64,000 bases of DNA from JACPKO01 sp964406775 (lineage in GTDB: Bacteria > Patescibacteriota > Microgenomatia > Daviesbacterales > UBA10151). Below the pieces are notes generated by a model. It ran no database searches, was not told the DNA's origin, and saw only the letters and a program-made list of their open reading frames with translations. The DNA lies in assembly GCA_964406775.1 (NCBI GenBank), contig CAYOSW010000001.1, forward strand, positions 26,070 to 90,069. Reading direction: 5' to 3'. Shown in pieces: positions 56,177 to 63,139 of this stretch; the first letter of the stretch is position 1, and every line of letters begins with the position of its first letter. A program made the position numbers and the translations under genes.

Positions 56177-57010
56177 CTAATCAAGAGGTTGGGGTATAGA
56201 CTGTCTTCCCAGTAGCTGGGCGTTAGTAAATCTGGGTCTCACGATCTCTCTCCATTCATTTATGGACAGGCTTGTATCCCAGGGGCAAACGGACCGCATC
56301 CAGCCGAAATTGTCCCTGGTATCGGCCGGATCCATCGGGTTTGCACTTGTATACTCAAGTATCTGAGCATTATTAATTTTGTCAAAAGGATCTTTCCCTT
56401 CATCCATTTCCAGAAAAGTCTCCATAGAAATACTTTCAAGAGCAATTCGGATTGCCCAAAGCGTATTTCCGTGCGAAACAACTACGCCGGTCCGGCCGGG
56501 CAGATCACGGTAAAGCGACGGAAGGATTAATCCTCTTGTCCTATCAACTAGTTGGGCCATAGATTCGCCTCCTAAGCCCGTCCAATGAAGCCTGTCTCTT
56601 AATTTGGTCGCCATTATATCCGGGTACCGCAGATTCCGCTCCTCAATCGGAATGCCGTCAAGATGACCCCAGCTCTGTTCTCTTAAGTAATCGCGTTCTT
56701 TCCAAACACCCGATGTTTCTCCTTCAGGAAGCCCGAGATATCCGGCGGTTTGCCGGGCACGCATAAATGATGAAACATAATAACCGTCGAAAATTCCTCC
56801 ATCAATGTTTTGCCGGAGCCATCTTCCGGCTGCCTGCGCTTGTTCAATGCCAGTATCGGTCAGCGGAATTTCGGAATTGGGTGTACTACGGAAAGCATCG
56901 GTATATCCGCTGGTGTCGCCGTTTTTATTCGCCAGCTGAACTAAATTAGCCGCGGATTGACCGTGTCGTACAAAAACCAGTCTGTGCGGAGGTCGGTCTA
57001 CATTTGCCAT
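56177..57010 (-). CDS. Histidine phosphatase superfamily (phosphoglycerate mutase-like) protein
   Basis: 277 residues. The phosphohistidine motif VFVRHGQSAAN is at about 13-23, an IPLTDTGIEQAQAAGRWL block follows, an Arg in SSFMRARQTAG, and the second catalytic His in VVSHGNTLWAIR. The extended YPDIMATKLRDRLHWTGLGGES region fits a 2,3-bisphosphoglycerate-dependent mutase or broad phosphatase; the substrate cannot be decided. TGT-extended TAGAAT lies 14 bases before the ATG. Confidence 0.88.
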   Translation of the reverse strand: MANVDRPPHRLVFVRHGQSAANLVQLANKNGDTSGYTDAFRSTPNSEIPLTDTGIEQAQAAGRWLRQNIDGGIFDGYYVSSFMRARQTAGYLGLPEGETSGVWKERDYLREQSWGHLDGIPIEERNLRYPDIMATKLRDRLHWTGLGGESMAQLVDRTRGLILPSLYRDLPGRTGVVVSHGNTLWAIRIALESISMETFLEMDEGKDPFDKINNAQILEYTSANPMDPADTRDNFGWMRSVCPWDTSLSINEWREIVRPRFTNAQLLGRQSIPQPLD

Positions 57011-57108
57011 AATGAGTTGAAGTTATTCTAACAAAAAGGCTTATAATTACAACAGGACTGAAGATTTAGACATTCTGCGCGCCTTAGTGGTAAAATTTGA
57101 AGCTGTAA

Positions 57109-58017
57109 ATGGAAAACTATCAAGTGCTTTTATACTATAAATATACCGCTATCGGAAATCCTGAACTTGTGAAAGATTCACAGCTTGGAATTTGCCGGAA
57201 ACTTAACCTTAAGGGTAGGATAATCGTGGCCGAAGAGGGGATTAACGGAACTGTTGAGGGTCTTATCGGGGATACTGAAAAATATATTGAGGAGATGGGT
57301 AAAAACCCGTTATTTGCGGATATTCACTTTAAAAAGTCCGCCGGAACGGGTAAAGCTTTCCCTAAATTATCGGGAAAAGTCAGGAACGAATTAGTTGCTT
57401 ACCGCTTAGGGGAGGAAGACATCAAGCCTTGGGTTATTACCGGGAATTACTTAAATGCGGAAGAACTTCACGAATGGTTTAAGCAAAAAAAGCAGTTTTA
57501 TATTGTCGATATGCGGAATGATTTCGAGCAGGAAGTCGGATTTTTTGAAAACTCAATATTGTCCGGTTGGGAGCATTCTGAAAATATTCCTGAAATATTA
57601 AAAAAATTGGATTCAATACCCAAAGATGCGGTAATTGTTACGGTTTGCACCGGCGGGGTAAGGTGCGAAAAAGCCTCAGGGTTTTTAGTTAAACACGGAT
57701 TTAAAAACGTTTATCAGCTTTACGGGGGAATTCATTCATATATTGAAAAATACCCGGGCGAGAATTTTAAGGGAACTCTCTATACCTTTGATAAGAGACT
57801 TGTGATGGGATTTAATATGGACGATCCGGAGCGTGAAATCGTCGGCAGATGTGCTAAATGCGGTAAGCCATCTGAAAATCTGATTAATTGTCTTGATGAT
57901 TTTTGCCACAGGCATTTTGTTGCCTGCCTGAAATGTTTAAACGGAGCTCAGGCTATTTTGTGCCCGATGAGCTGCAGGGATTATTCGAAAGAGCATCCTG
58001 AGGCTTTCCGTATTTAG
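57109..58017 (+). CDS. trhO: tRNA uridine(34) hydroxylase TrhO (YceA-type rhodanese)
   Basis: 302 residues. The N-terminal acylphosphatase-like part has AEEGINGTVEG; the rhodanese part has VDMRNDFEQEVGFF and the active-site loop VTVCTGGVRCEKASGF with the catalytic cysteine; a C-terminal segment carries several cysteine pairs (CAKC, CLKC) that may bind zinc. TrhO makes 5-hydroxyuridine at tRNA wobble position 34 using oxygen. A TGG-TAAAAT box lies roughly 12 bases before the ATG. A DUF4230 gene follows after two bases, so they share a message. Confidence 0.93.
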   Translation: MENYQVLLYYKYTAIGNPELVKDSQLGICRKLNLKGRIIVAEEGINGTVEGLIGDTEKYIEEMGKNPLFADIHFKKSAGTGKAFPKLSGKVRNELVAYRLGEEDIKPWVITGNYLNAEELHEWFKQKKQFYIVDMRNDFEQEVGFFENSILSGWEHSENIPEILKKLDSIPKDAVIVTVCTGGVRCEKASGFLVKHGFKNVYQLYGGIHSYIEKYPGENFKGTLYTFDKRLVMGFNMDDPEREIVGRCAKCGKPSENLINCLDDFCHRHFVACLKCLNGAQAILCPMSCRDYSKEHPEAFRI

Positions 58018-58019
58018 CT

Positions 58020-58634
58020 ATGATAAAAATAAGTTTGACTAAAATTAACATTTTTTTGATATCTTCGGTTGTGCTCGTTTTTGCTCTTCTTTTGTCCTGG
58101 TTTCTCATTCTCAGAAGCTCTCCGGGTCTGATAAATACCGACAGGGTAGCAGTAATTAAGGAAATGCGTTCCTTGCAGAGACTGGAAACCGCAATTTTTA
58201 CGATTGAGAAGATTATTGACGGAGGAACCACGGGAAGCAATATTTTTCAGCAATTTCTATTCGGCGACAAGATACTTTTAATTGCCCACGGCCAGGTCAT
58301 AAGCGGTTTTGATCTGTCGCAAATTTCTGAAAAAGATATTGATATTGACGGCTCCAGAATCAGAGTTACCTTGCCGGCACCGCAAATTCTCACAACTGCG
58401 CTCGATAACACCCAAACAAGAGTGTATGACAGACAAAAGGGAATTTTAAATCCCGGTGAAAAAAATCTAGAATCACAGGCGCGCAAGGCCGCTGAGGATT
58501 CAATACGAAAAGCGGCGTGTGACGGTGGGATTTTAAAGCAGGCATCGGAAAACGCCCGTAAACAGCTAACTGCCTTTTTGCAGGCTCTCGGATTTACCGA
58601 AGTTTCCGTTGATATTCCGGAAGGATCGTGTTAA
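58020..58634 (+). CDS. DUF4230 membrane-anchored protein
   Basis: 204 residues with one N-terminal membrane helix (about 10-30) and an exported DUF4230 domain: LQRLETAIFTIEKII, LLIAHGQVISGFDLSQI, DIDGSRIRVTLPAPQIL and the C-terminal helical ARKAAEDSIRKAA with two cysteines. The family is widespread, always anchored and of unknown function. It is cotranscribed with trhO and overlaps a convergent gene by four bases. Confidence 0.85.
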   Translation: MIKISLTKINIFLISSVVLVFALLLSWFLILRSSPGLINTDRVAVIKEMRSLQRLETAIFTIEKIIDGGTTGSNIFQQFLFGDKILLIAHGQVISGFDLSQISEKDIDIDGSRIRVTLPAPQILTTALDNTQTRVYDRQKGILNPGEKNLESQARKAAEDSIRKAACDGGILKQASENARKQLTAFLQALGFTEVSVDIPEGSC

Positions 58635-59314
58635 CCCAGTTTTTCCGACCAGGGGATTCTACGGCGCGGTGCGAACATATTTTGTCCCAATAATTCTTCC
58701 ATCCAATTTTTTCCGCCCTTAAGGCTTACCGCTTCGTAAGCGTGGCTCATCTCGCCTTCTTCCCGTTTGACGACAAAGGTTTCCACAAGAGGATAGCCGA
58801 TATCGCCCAAGCCTGGTACCGGCGCCTGATAATGGGCATCCGCAGATTGAGCTATAAATTCCGCCGTAGGCCAAATTCCGCCGTCTACTCCCTGAATACT
58901 TGATAAGACATTATCTAAGACTGCGCCCCGAATAATTCTGGTCATATGCTGTGAGTCCGGTGTCATTAAGTAATTTGCAGGACTTCCGGCAAACCATTCG
59001 CCCGCGGTGGACCTTGCAAGAAAGTAAGCGTGGCCACCCCAGTCAGGATTGGCCTTAAAAGTGAAGCCCTCGTCAATTCTCGATGTCATTATCATCAGGC
59101 GGTCAAAAGATCCGCTATGTTTGGTCGCCAAGTCGTGGATAACAGACGCAGACCCTTCAAGACAGGCAAGCTTTGATCTGCGCGCAAGGATCTCTGGCAG
59201 CGTTTCAGTAGGTTTTGTTTTACGGCATTGGAGATATTCGACAAAGCGCGCTTGCGCGACCATCATTGAATCGGCAACAGCAGCACGGGCATTGTCTATC
59301 TCGACTGTATTCAT
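58631..59314 (-). CDS. Unknown 227-residue protein under a CYATAG promoter
   Basis: Soluble mixed alpha/beta protein. The segment FKANPDWGGHAYFLARSTAGEW and the C-terminal EEGEMSHAYEAVSLKGGKNWMEELLG may frame an enzyme-like core with histidines, but no family is matched. Its promoter has the same 14-base string and spacing as the M23 peptidase gene 60 bases upstream, so the two are probably co-regulated as separate transcripts. Confidence 0.65.
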   Translation of the reverse strand: MNTVEIDNARAAVADSMMVAQARFVEYLQCRKTKPTETLPEILARRSKLACLEGSASVIHDLATKHSGSFDRLMIMTSRIDEGFTFKANPDWGGHAYFLARSTAGEWFAGSPANYLMTPDSQHMTRIIRGAVLDNVLSSIQGVDGGIWPTAEFIAQSADAHYQAPVPGLGDIGYPLVETFVVKREEGEMSHAYEAVSLKGGKNWMEELLGQNMFAPRRRIPWSEKLG

Positions 59315-59320
59315 AAAATG

Positions 59321-59357
59321 ATTATATCAGTGAGTACTGGCAGAATCAAACTATAGG
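59321..59357 (-). promoter_or_regulatory. CYATAG-box promoter (227-residue protein)
   Basis: Minus strand CCTATAG (59351-59357), T, TTGATT (59344-59349), 17 bases with a TGA extension and TATAAT (59321-59326). ATG 6-7 bases after the -10. The CCTATAGTTTGATT 14-mer is identical to that in front of the M23 gene. Confidence 0.65.
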
Positions 59358-59378
59358 GTGAACTTAAAAACAAGAAGA

Positions 59379-60086
59379 CTAATAAAGCCTTTCGAGTAAG
59401 GGAACAGGATCTAAGGGATTGAACGTGCCTAAAGTTAACCGTCCGGACTCGGGCAATGTATGAACTTCCATATGCAGGTGATCATACTGTCTTCCGAATG
59501 TTGCCTCGACCTCAGAAGGAAGAGCGACATCCGGATGCAAATACGGAGGTAAACCAAGGTTGCGCTGCATTTTTACGGTTAAGTCGTTAAAAAAGAGTCC
59601 GACTTTTCCCAGTTGCTCGCCTTGACGGACATTTATTTCATCAACATCTCCAAAGTACCCCATACGGGCCATCTTGTATGGGATTGAGTTCACATCCAAA
59701 TGAACAAGCCAGTATGCTAGTCGTCTGGATTCATCCAAAAGTAAAATGTCTGCCCACCCCCTGGCCTCATTCATAGGAGTTATTACGTCAACCATTGCAA
59801 CTTTTGCGTCTGCGGGAGCTAAAACCGGCGTATGTAGAGGAGCCTGGATGTCAATGGCAAAGTGCGGTTTGCGGTCCTCGCTCTTTAAATAAGAATAGCC
59901 TAAATCCCCAAAGTAGCAGGCTACGCGAGCCGGTCTATGCTTCATATCGATAGGCCAGGAAAGGGAATGTTTTAAGTTTTGAAGTTCAACAGGAATTGAA
60001 GCGCGTCCTAATTTTGACATATAGCGTTCAGCCTCTCCCGTGAAGCCGCTCTCCCTCTCTCGTACTGCAGGACGTGTATCAAGCAT
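59379..60086 (-). CDS. M23-like (LytM) peptidase domain protein
   Basis: 235 residues. The zinc motif HFAIDIQAPLHTPVLAPADA (His and Asp ligands) and a later DHLHMEVHTL (H-x-H) match M23 endopeptidases, which cut peptidoglycan cross-links. There is no signal peptide or membrane segment, unusual for a peptidoglycan hydrolase, so the protein may act inside the cell, leave by another route, or be inactive. Insertions around the RRLAYWLVHLDVNS region distinguish it from classic LytM. It is driven by a CYATAG promoter with a TATAAT six bases before the ATG. Confidence 0.8.
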   Translation of the reverse strand: MLDTRPAVRERESGFTGEAERYMSKLGRASIPVELQNLKHSLSWPIDMKHRPARVACYFGDLGYSYLKSEDRKPHFAIDIQAPLHTPVLAPADAKVAMVDVITPMNEARGWADILLLDESRRLAYWLVHLDVNSIPYKMARMGYFGDVDEINVRQGEQLGKVGLFFNDLTVKMQRNLGLPPYLHPDVALPSEVEATFGRQYDHLHMEVHTLPESGRLTLGTFNPLDPVPLLERLY

Positions 60087-60092
60087 CCCAAT

Positions 60093-60129
60093 ATTATAGC
60101 CTAGCTTTATTTTTAAATCAAACTATAGG
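60093..60129 (-). promoter_or_regulatory. CYATAG-box promoter (M23 peptidase)
   Basis: Minus strand CCTATAG (60123-60129), T, TTGATT (60116-60121), 17 bases, TATAAT (60093-60098), six bases to the ATG. Same layout and same 14-mer as in front of the neighbouring 227-residue protein. Confidence 0.65.
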
Positions 60130-60144
60130 ATCAAAAAAAGTAAT

Positions 60145-60534
60145 TTATGCCTTAATTAATTCCGGTATTTCCTTATCTTTAGGTATAAAAAGAATCGAAA
60201 GCGAATTAACACAGTGGCGGGTATTTTTCTCAGTCATATTTTCGCCTTCGAAAACGTGCCCCAAATGAGCCCCGCAGTTAGCACATTCTATCTCGACTCT
60301 TTGTCCGTCGGGATCGGGAAGTCTTTTTACCGCGCCCTCGAAATGATCATCAAACGCCGGCCATCCGCATCCTGCATCGAACTTTACTTTGGAAGAGAAA
60401 AGAGGATTATTGCACCTTCTGCAAATATAAGTTCCTTCCTTGTAAAAATCGTCATATTCACCTGTAAACGGCGTCTCGGTTCCTTTGTCCTCAATCACGT
60501 GTTTTTCCCGGTCGTTCAGTTTGTTGTACTGCAT
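60145..60534 (-). CDS. msrB: Peptide-methionine (R)-S-oxide reductase MsrB
   Basis: 129 residues from the ATG at MQYNKLNDREKHV. It reduces Met-R-sulfoxide in proteins. Zinc cysteines are in CRRCNNP and CANCGAHLGHVF, the catalytic cysteine in RHCVNSLSI, and GCGWPAFDDHF is the substrate pocket. An in-frame TTG five codons earlier is ruled out because it forms part of the promoter: TTGTATAAT ends six bases before the chosen ATG. Confidence 0.95.
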   Translation of the reverse strand: MQYNKLNDREKHVIEDKGTETPFTGEYDDFYKEGTYICRRCNNPLFSSKVKFDAGCGWPAFDDHFEGAVKRLPDPDGQRVEIECANCGAHLGHVFEGENMTEKNTRHCVNSLSILFIPKDKEIPELIKA

Positions 60535-60589
60535 AACATCATTATACAACGATACACGCGTAAACTCAGGCGGTAGTAGCAGATTTAAA

Positions 60590-60718
60590 ATGAATTTAGT
60601 ACAATATCTGGTTAACGCTCACCTGATTCTGGTCAGCGAAGAAGAGAATCCTACTCGAAATCGTTTACGATTTCGAAAAGGAAGAGTCACGATAATTGAA
60701 GACGAAATCATTTTATGA
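60590..60718 (+). CDS. Possible 42-residue protein with an internal palindrome
   Basis: An ATG-TGA frame, MNLVQYLVNAHLILVSEEE to VTIIEDEIIL, with a hydrophobic first half and charged second half. A perfect 10-bp dyad TCGAAATCGT-TT-ACGATTTCGA (60655-60676) lies inside it, so the DNA may instead matter as a structure. No Shine-Dalgarno. Weak candidate; it could be a small membrane-associated protein. Confidence 0.35.
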   Translation: MNLVQYLVNAHLILVSEEENPTRNRLRFRKGRVTIIEDEIIL

Positions 60719-60750
60719 TTTTGTCTAAAATTTAAAGTGGACTATGACGC

Positions 60751-60823
60751 GGTGGCTGTAGCTCAATGGTAGAGCATCGGTTTGTGGTACCGACGGTCGC
60801 GGGTTCAAATCCCGTCAGCCACC
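60751..60823 (+). tRNA. tRNA-His (GTG)
   Basis: Acceptor GTGGCTG with CAGCCAC plus the extra G-1 opposite C73, which is specific to tRNA-His. D arm GCTC-AATGGTA-GAGC, anticodon stem TCGGT/ACCGA with loop TTGTGGT and anticodon GTG, T arm CGGG-TTCAAAT-CCCG. CCA is not encoded. The 3' end is repeated about 150 bases downstream. Confidence 0.95.
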
Positions 60824-60975
60824 CTGTTTTCGTTGTCCTGTGGACAGCGACCGAATCCCAAACTTCTGGTTTTTTATTCCCGACGGTGGTTCAAGAACGG
60901 GATTTAAACGGATCTTTGATCCCGGTTCACCTTTTTGCCAAAGCAAAAAGGGTGTGTTATCCCGTCAGTACCCTG
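60824..60975 (+). repeat. tRNA-tail element behind tRNA-His
   Basis: After the tRNA come about 85 bases of filler, then hairpin GGATC-TTT-GATCC (60910-60922), CGGTTCAC, hairpin CTTTTTGC-CAAA-GCAAAAAG (60931-60950), GGTGTGTTATC (60951-60961) and a repeat of the tRNA tail ATCCCGTCAG-TACCCTG (60959-60975; original ATCCCGTCAG-CCACCCTG). The order, the 3-base TTT loop and the GGYGTGTTATC string equal those behind tRNA-Arg, while the arms differ by paired changes. Confidence 0.6.
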
Positions 60976-61013
60976 AGCACATTTTGAGGCTGATTTTTGT
61001 TAAAATGTTCACG

Positions 61014-61580
61014 ATGAAATTTGATAGAGGCCTTCCGCCCGCACAGGATACTGTTGATATGGAGAAGCAGGTGAAATTTATTCCAAAGGGCTGTTTAGCT
61101 GTCACTTCTTCTGCTGACCCAAAGCCGATGGTCGGAACAACATCGCTTACCTCTTGTGCGGGTCTTGCTGTTTATGATCCTGATGCAAAAGTTGGAGGCG
61201 GTTTGCACGCTTTCTTCAAAGAAAAAGAAGTTTTGACGGACTATATGAGAGATGAACGGGGTAGAGAAATTCCGGGAACCGAAGGACTAATTCTTATAAA
61301 TAACCCCTTCGGGCCTTTTAGCAGTTTAACCAGGGGATTAGTAGATAAAGCAATATCTGTCGGAGGAGATAGGTTTGATCTCTACGCTTTTAATATAGAT
61401 TTTGGGATTAGAACTCCCAACAGAAACAGGCAGTTAAGAAAAATTGCAGAAGAATTGCTGCAGGAGTTAGAACAGGCCGGTAGGATTAGAACAGTTAGCT
61501 GGAGAAATGAACGTAATTTTAAACTTGATACCAGAACCGGTGTAATTGTCCCGTACTATCATTTTAAAGTAGCCTCTTAA
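61014..61580 (+). CDS. CheD-like glutamine deamidase family protein, orphan
   Basis: 188 residues from the ATG that follows TGT-TAAAAT by seven bases; the frame runs on upstream into the tRNA-tail element, which I do not count. GTTSLTSCAGLAVYD and KVGGGLHAFF match CheD: Thr42, Cys48 and His65 have the same spacing (6 and 17) as the catalytic Thr/Cys/His of Thermotoga CheD. CheD deamidates chemoreceptor glutamines, but no chemotaxis or flagellar genes are seen here, so the substrate is probably another protein. The remaining C-terminal part is helical and unlike classical CheD. Confidence 0.72.
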   Translation: MKFDRGLPPAQDTVDMEKQVKFIPKGCLAVTSSADPKPMVGTTSLTSCAGLAVYDPDAKVGGGLHAFFKEKEVLTDYMRDERGREIPGTEGLILINNPFGPFSSLTRGLVDKAISVGGDRFDLYAFNIDFGIRTPNRNRQLRKIAEELLQELEQAGRIRTVSWRNERNFKLDTRTGVIVPYYHFKVAS

Positions 61581-61632
61581 CGCGGTACCTTCAGATTTCC
61601 CGTTAACTCACCTGTTTGGTAAAATAGTCATT

Positions 61633-62184
61633 ATGCAAGCTATAAGCTTTGAAACTAAACTTTATAAAATCGGCGATTGGACCATCCTCAGATTACCTGA
61701 AAATGCTTCGGAAAAGCTTCCGACTAGAGGAATGCTGATGGTTAAAGGAACGGTCAACGGTGAGCCTTTCAAGGCCTTGCTGGAACCGGATGGGAGATAC
61801 GGCCCCGGTCTGAAACCGAGTCACTGGTTTTCCCCGGATAAAAAATTACTTAATGATGCCAAGGCTTGGGTAGGAGATACTGTAAAAGTTTCACTTGAAC
61901 CGACAAAGGAATGGATAGAACCCGAGGTTCCTACCGATTTTAAAAAAGCCTTGAGTGCTTCTCCGAAAGCGCAGGACTTATGGAATGATATTACTCCGCT
62001 TGCCCGTTGGGATTGGATCCGCTGGATACGCGCGGTTAAAACCGCAGAGACGAGAAAAAAGCATATCGAAGTTGCGCTCGATAAGTTAAATAAAGGGATG
62101 AGGAGACCCTGCTGTTTTAATCGTAATTTGTGCAGTGAACCTCTTGTCTCAAAAAATTGGGTGCTTCTTCAGGCGACTACGTAA
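61633..62184 (+). CDS. DUF1905/OmdA (YdeI-type) protein
   Basis: 183 residues: an N-terminal DUF1905 beta barrel (FETKLYKIGDWTILRLPE, MVKGTVNGEPFKALLEPDG, then GDTVKVSLEPT) and a C-terminal OmdA segment with PLARWDWIRWIRAVKTAETR and IEVALDKLNKGMRRPCCFN. The family is annotated as bacteriocin-protection or OmpD-associated; mechanism unknown. TGG-TAAAAT ends seven bases before the ATG. It converges on the next gene with an 8-base gap. Confidence 0.85.
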   Translation: MQAISFETKLYKIGDWTILRLPENASEKLPTRGMLMVKGTVNGEPFKALLEPDGRYGPGLKPSHWFSPDKKLLNDAKAWVGDTVKVSLEPTKEWIEPEVPTDFKKALSASPKAQDLWNDITPLARWDWIRWIRAVKTAETRKKHIEVALDKLNKGMRRPCCFNRNLCSEPLVSKNWVLLQATT

Positions 62185-62192
62185 TCAAGCTT

Positions 62193-63083
62193 TTAATTTG
62201 CGACTGGGGGTTGTTCTGTTTTGTGTTTTTTGTTTTTCGCCTGATTCTTTTCGCAGCTGATGATTGCTTTAATCCTTGACTCGCGTTCAAGCCCTTCAAG
62301 CTTCTCTTCGGTAATAGGCGTGGTTCTGTCTCCGGTTAACCTCATATATAGTAAGTTCCTGAGCGACTCGACTTTTTTGGCTGTTTCATCGCTGAAAAAA
62401 TCCTTACCTTTGATAAATATGGTAATCCAGTCGTCCGATTCTTCCGTCGGTGCAGGCGGTTTTTTAAGCAAATTCAGCAATTCTTCATCAGGTATCGGGT
62501 GTTGCTGTTTGCCGTCTTCTGTTTCTCTGTAGCCTCCGCGCGGGTGGAAACCGAGTTTTCTGATTGCAAACCTGGAAAGCGTCGGATTGGTAATTCCTTC
62601 GACTAATTCCGGGGGCTCAGCGTTCTTAAATTGATCCATAAGGCGGAGAAGATCGATGCTTCCTAAAAACATTGAAGCTTCAGCATCTGCAGACTCTTCG
62701 GGTTTTCTACTAAGACCGAAAGGTTCAAAATGCAGTTGTAAAACAGGATCATCTTCTTGGAGAGTATGCTGATAAGAAGGGTCGGTTAAATCTACAACTG
62801 TGTCTTCGCCGAGAGCAACTAAATATTCGGTTGCGATCGCGCCGACGTCTCCGAAAGATTCCAGTTCGTGAATTTTTCTTAATTGATCAAGGCCGGCTTT
62901 TTGTAATTTCTCGGAAGTGTCCTCTTCAAGCGGATCGCTGATACCCAGCAATTTTAATTCCTTATCTAGGAGCCGTCCTTTTTTCCAGTCAGAATAACTG
63001 TCGCGTAAATTTCCAATCTTCTCACTAATACGGTTCCGGGATCTTCCTAATGCCGAACCTTCCTGTGGGGGTTGCCCTTCCAT
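62193..63083 (-). CDS. Unknown 296-residue cytosolic protein
   Basis: Charged, helical, no signal. The N-terminal region (SRNRISEKIGNLRDSYSDWK, LLDKELKLLGISD) and the LEGLERESRIKAIISCEKNQ tail flank a core with EYLVALGEDTVVDL and WITIFIKGKDFFSDE. No family recognised. Fifty-six bases separate it from the next minus-strand gene; both may form one unit. Confidence 0.65.
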   Translation of the reverse strand: MEGQPPQEGSALGRSRNRISEKIGNLRDSYSDWKKGRLLDKELKLLGISDPLEEDTSEKLQKAGLDQLRKIHELESFGDVGAIATEYLVALGEDTVVDLTDPSYQHTLQEDDPVLQLHFEPFGLSRKPEESADAEASMFLGSIDLLRLMDQFKNAEPPELVEGITNPTLSRFAIRKLGFHPRGGYRETEDGKQQHPIPDEELLNLLKKPPAPTEESDDWITIFIKGKDFFSDETAKKVESLRNLLYMRLTGDRTTPITEEKLEGLERESRIKAIISCEKNQAKNKKHKTEQPPVAN

Positions 63084-63139
63084 AGTGAATAATGTAGCGG
63101 TTATAAAAGCGGTTTACAATAAGATCCGCGGGTGCCGGA

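Noticed and set aside
34820..60950. CTTTTG-N5-CAAAAG hairpins at 34820, 41980 and 60931 as one repeat family
   Set aside because: The shared part is only six bases per arm and expected by chance in AT-rich spacers.
60840..61013. Longer N-terminus of the CheD-like protein
   Set aside because: The upstream 58 codons run through the tRNA-tail element and the promoter; TGT-TAAAAT precedes the chosen ATG and no homology is visible upstream of it.
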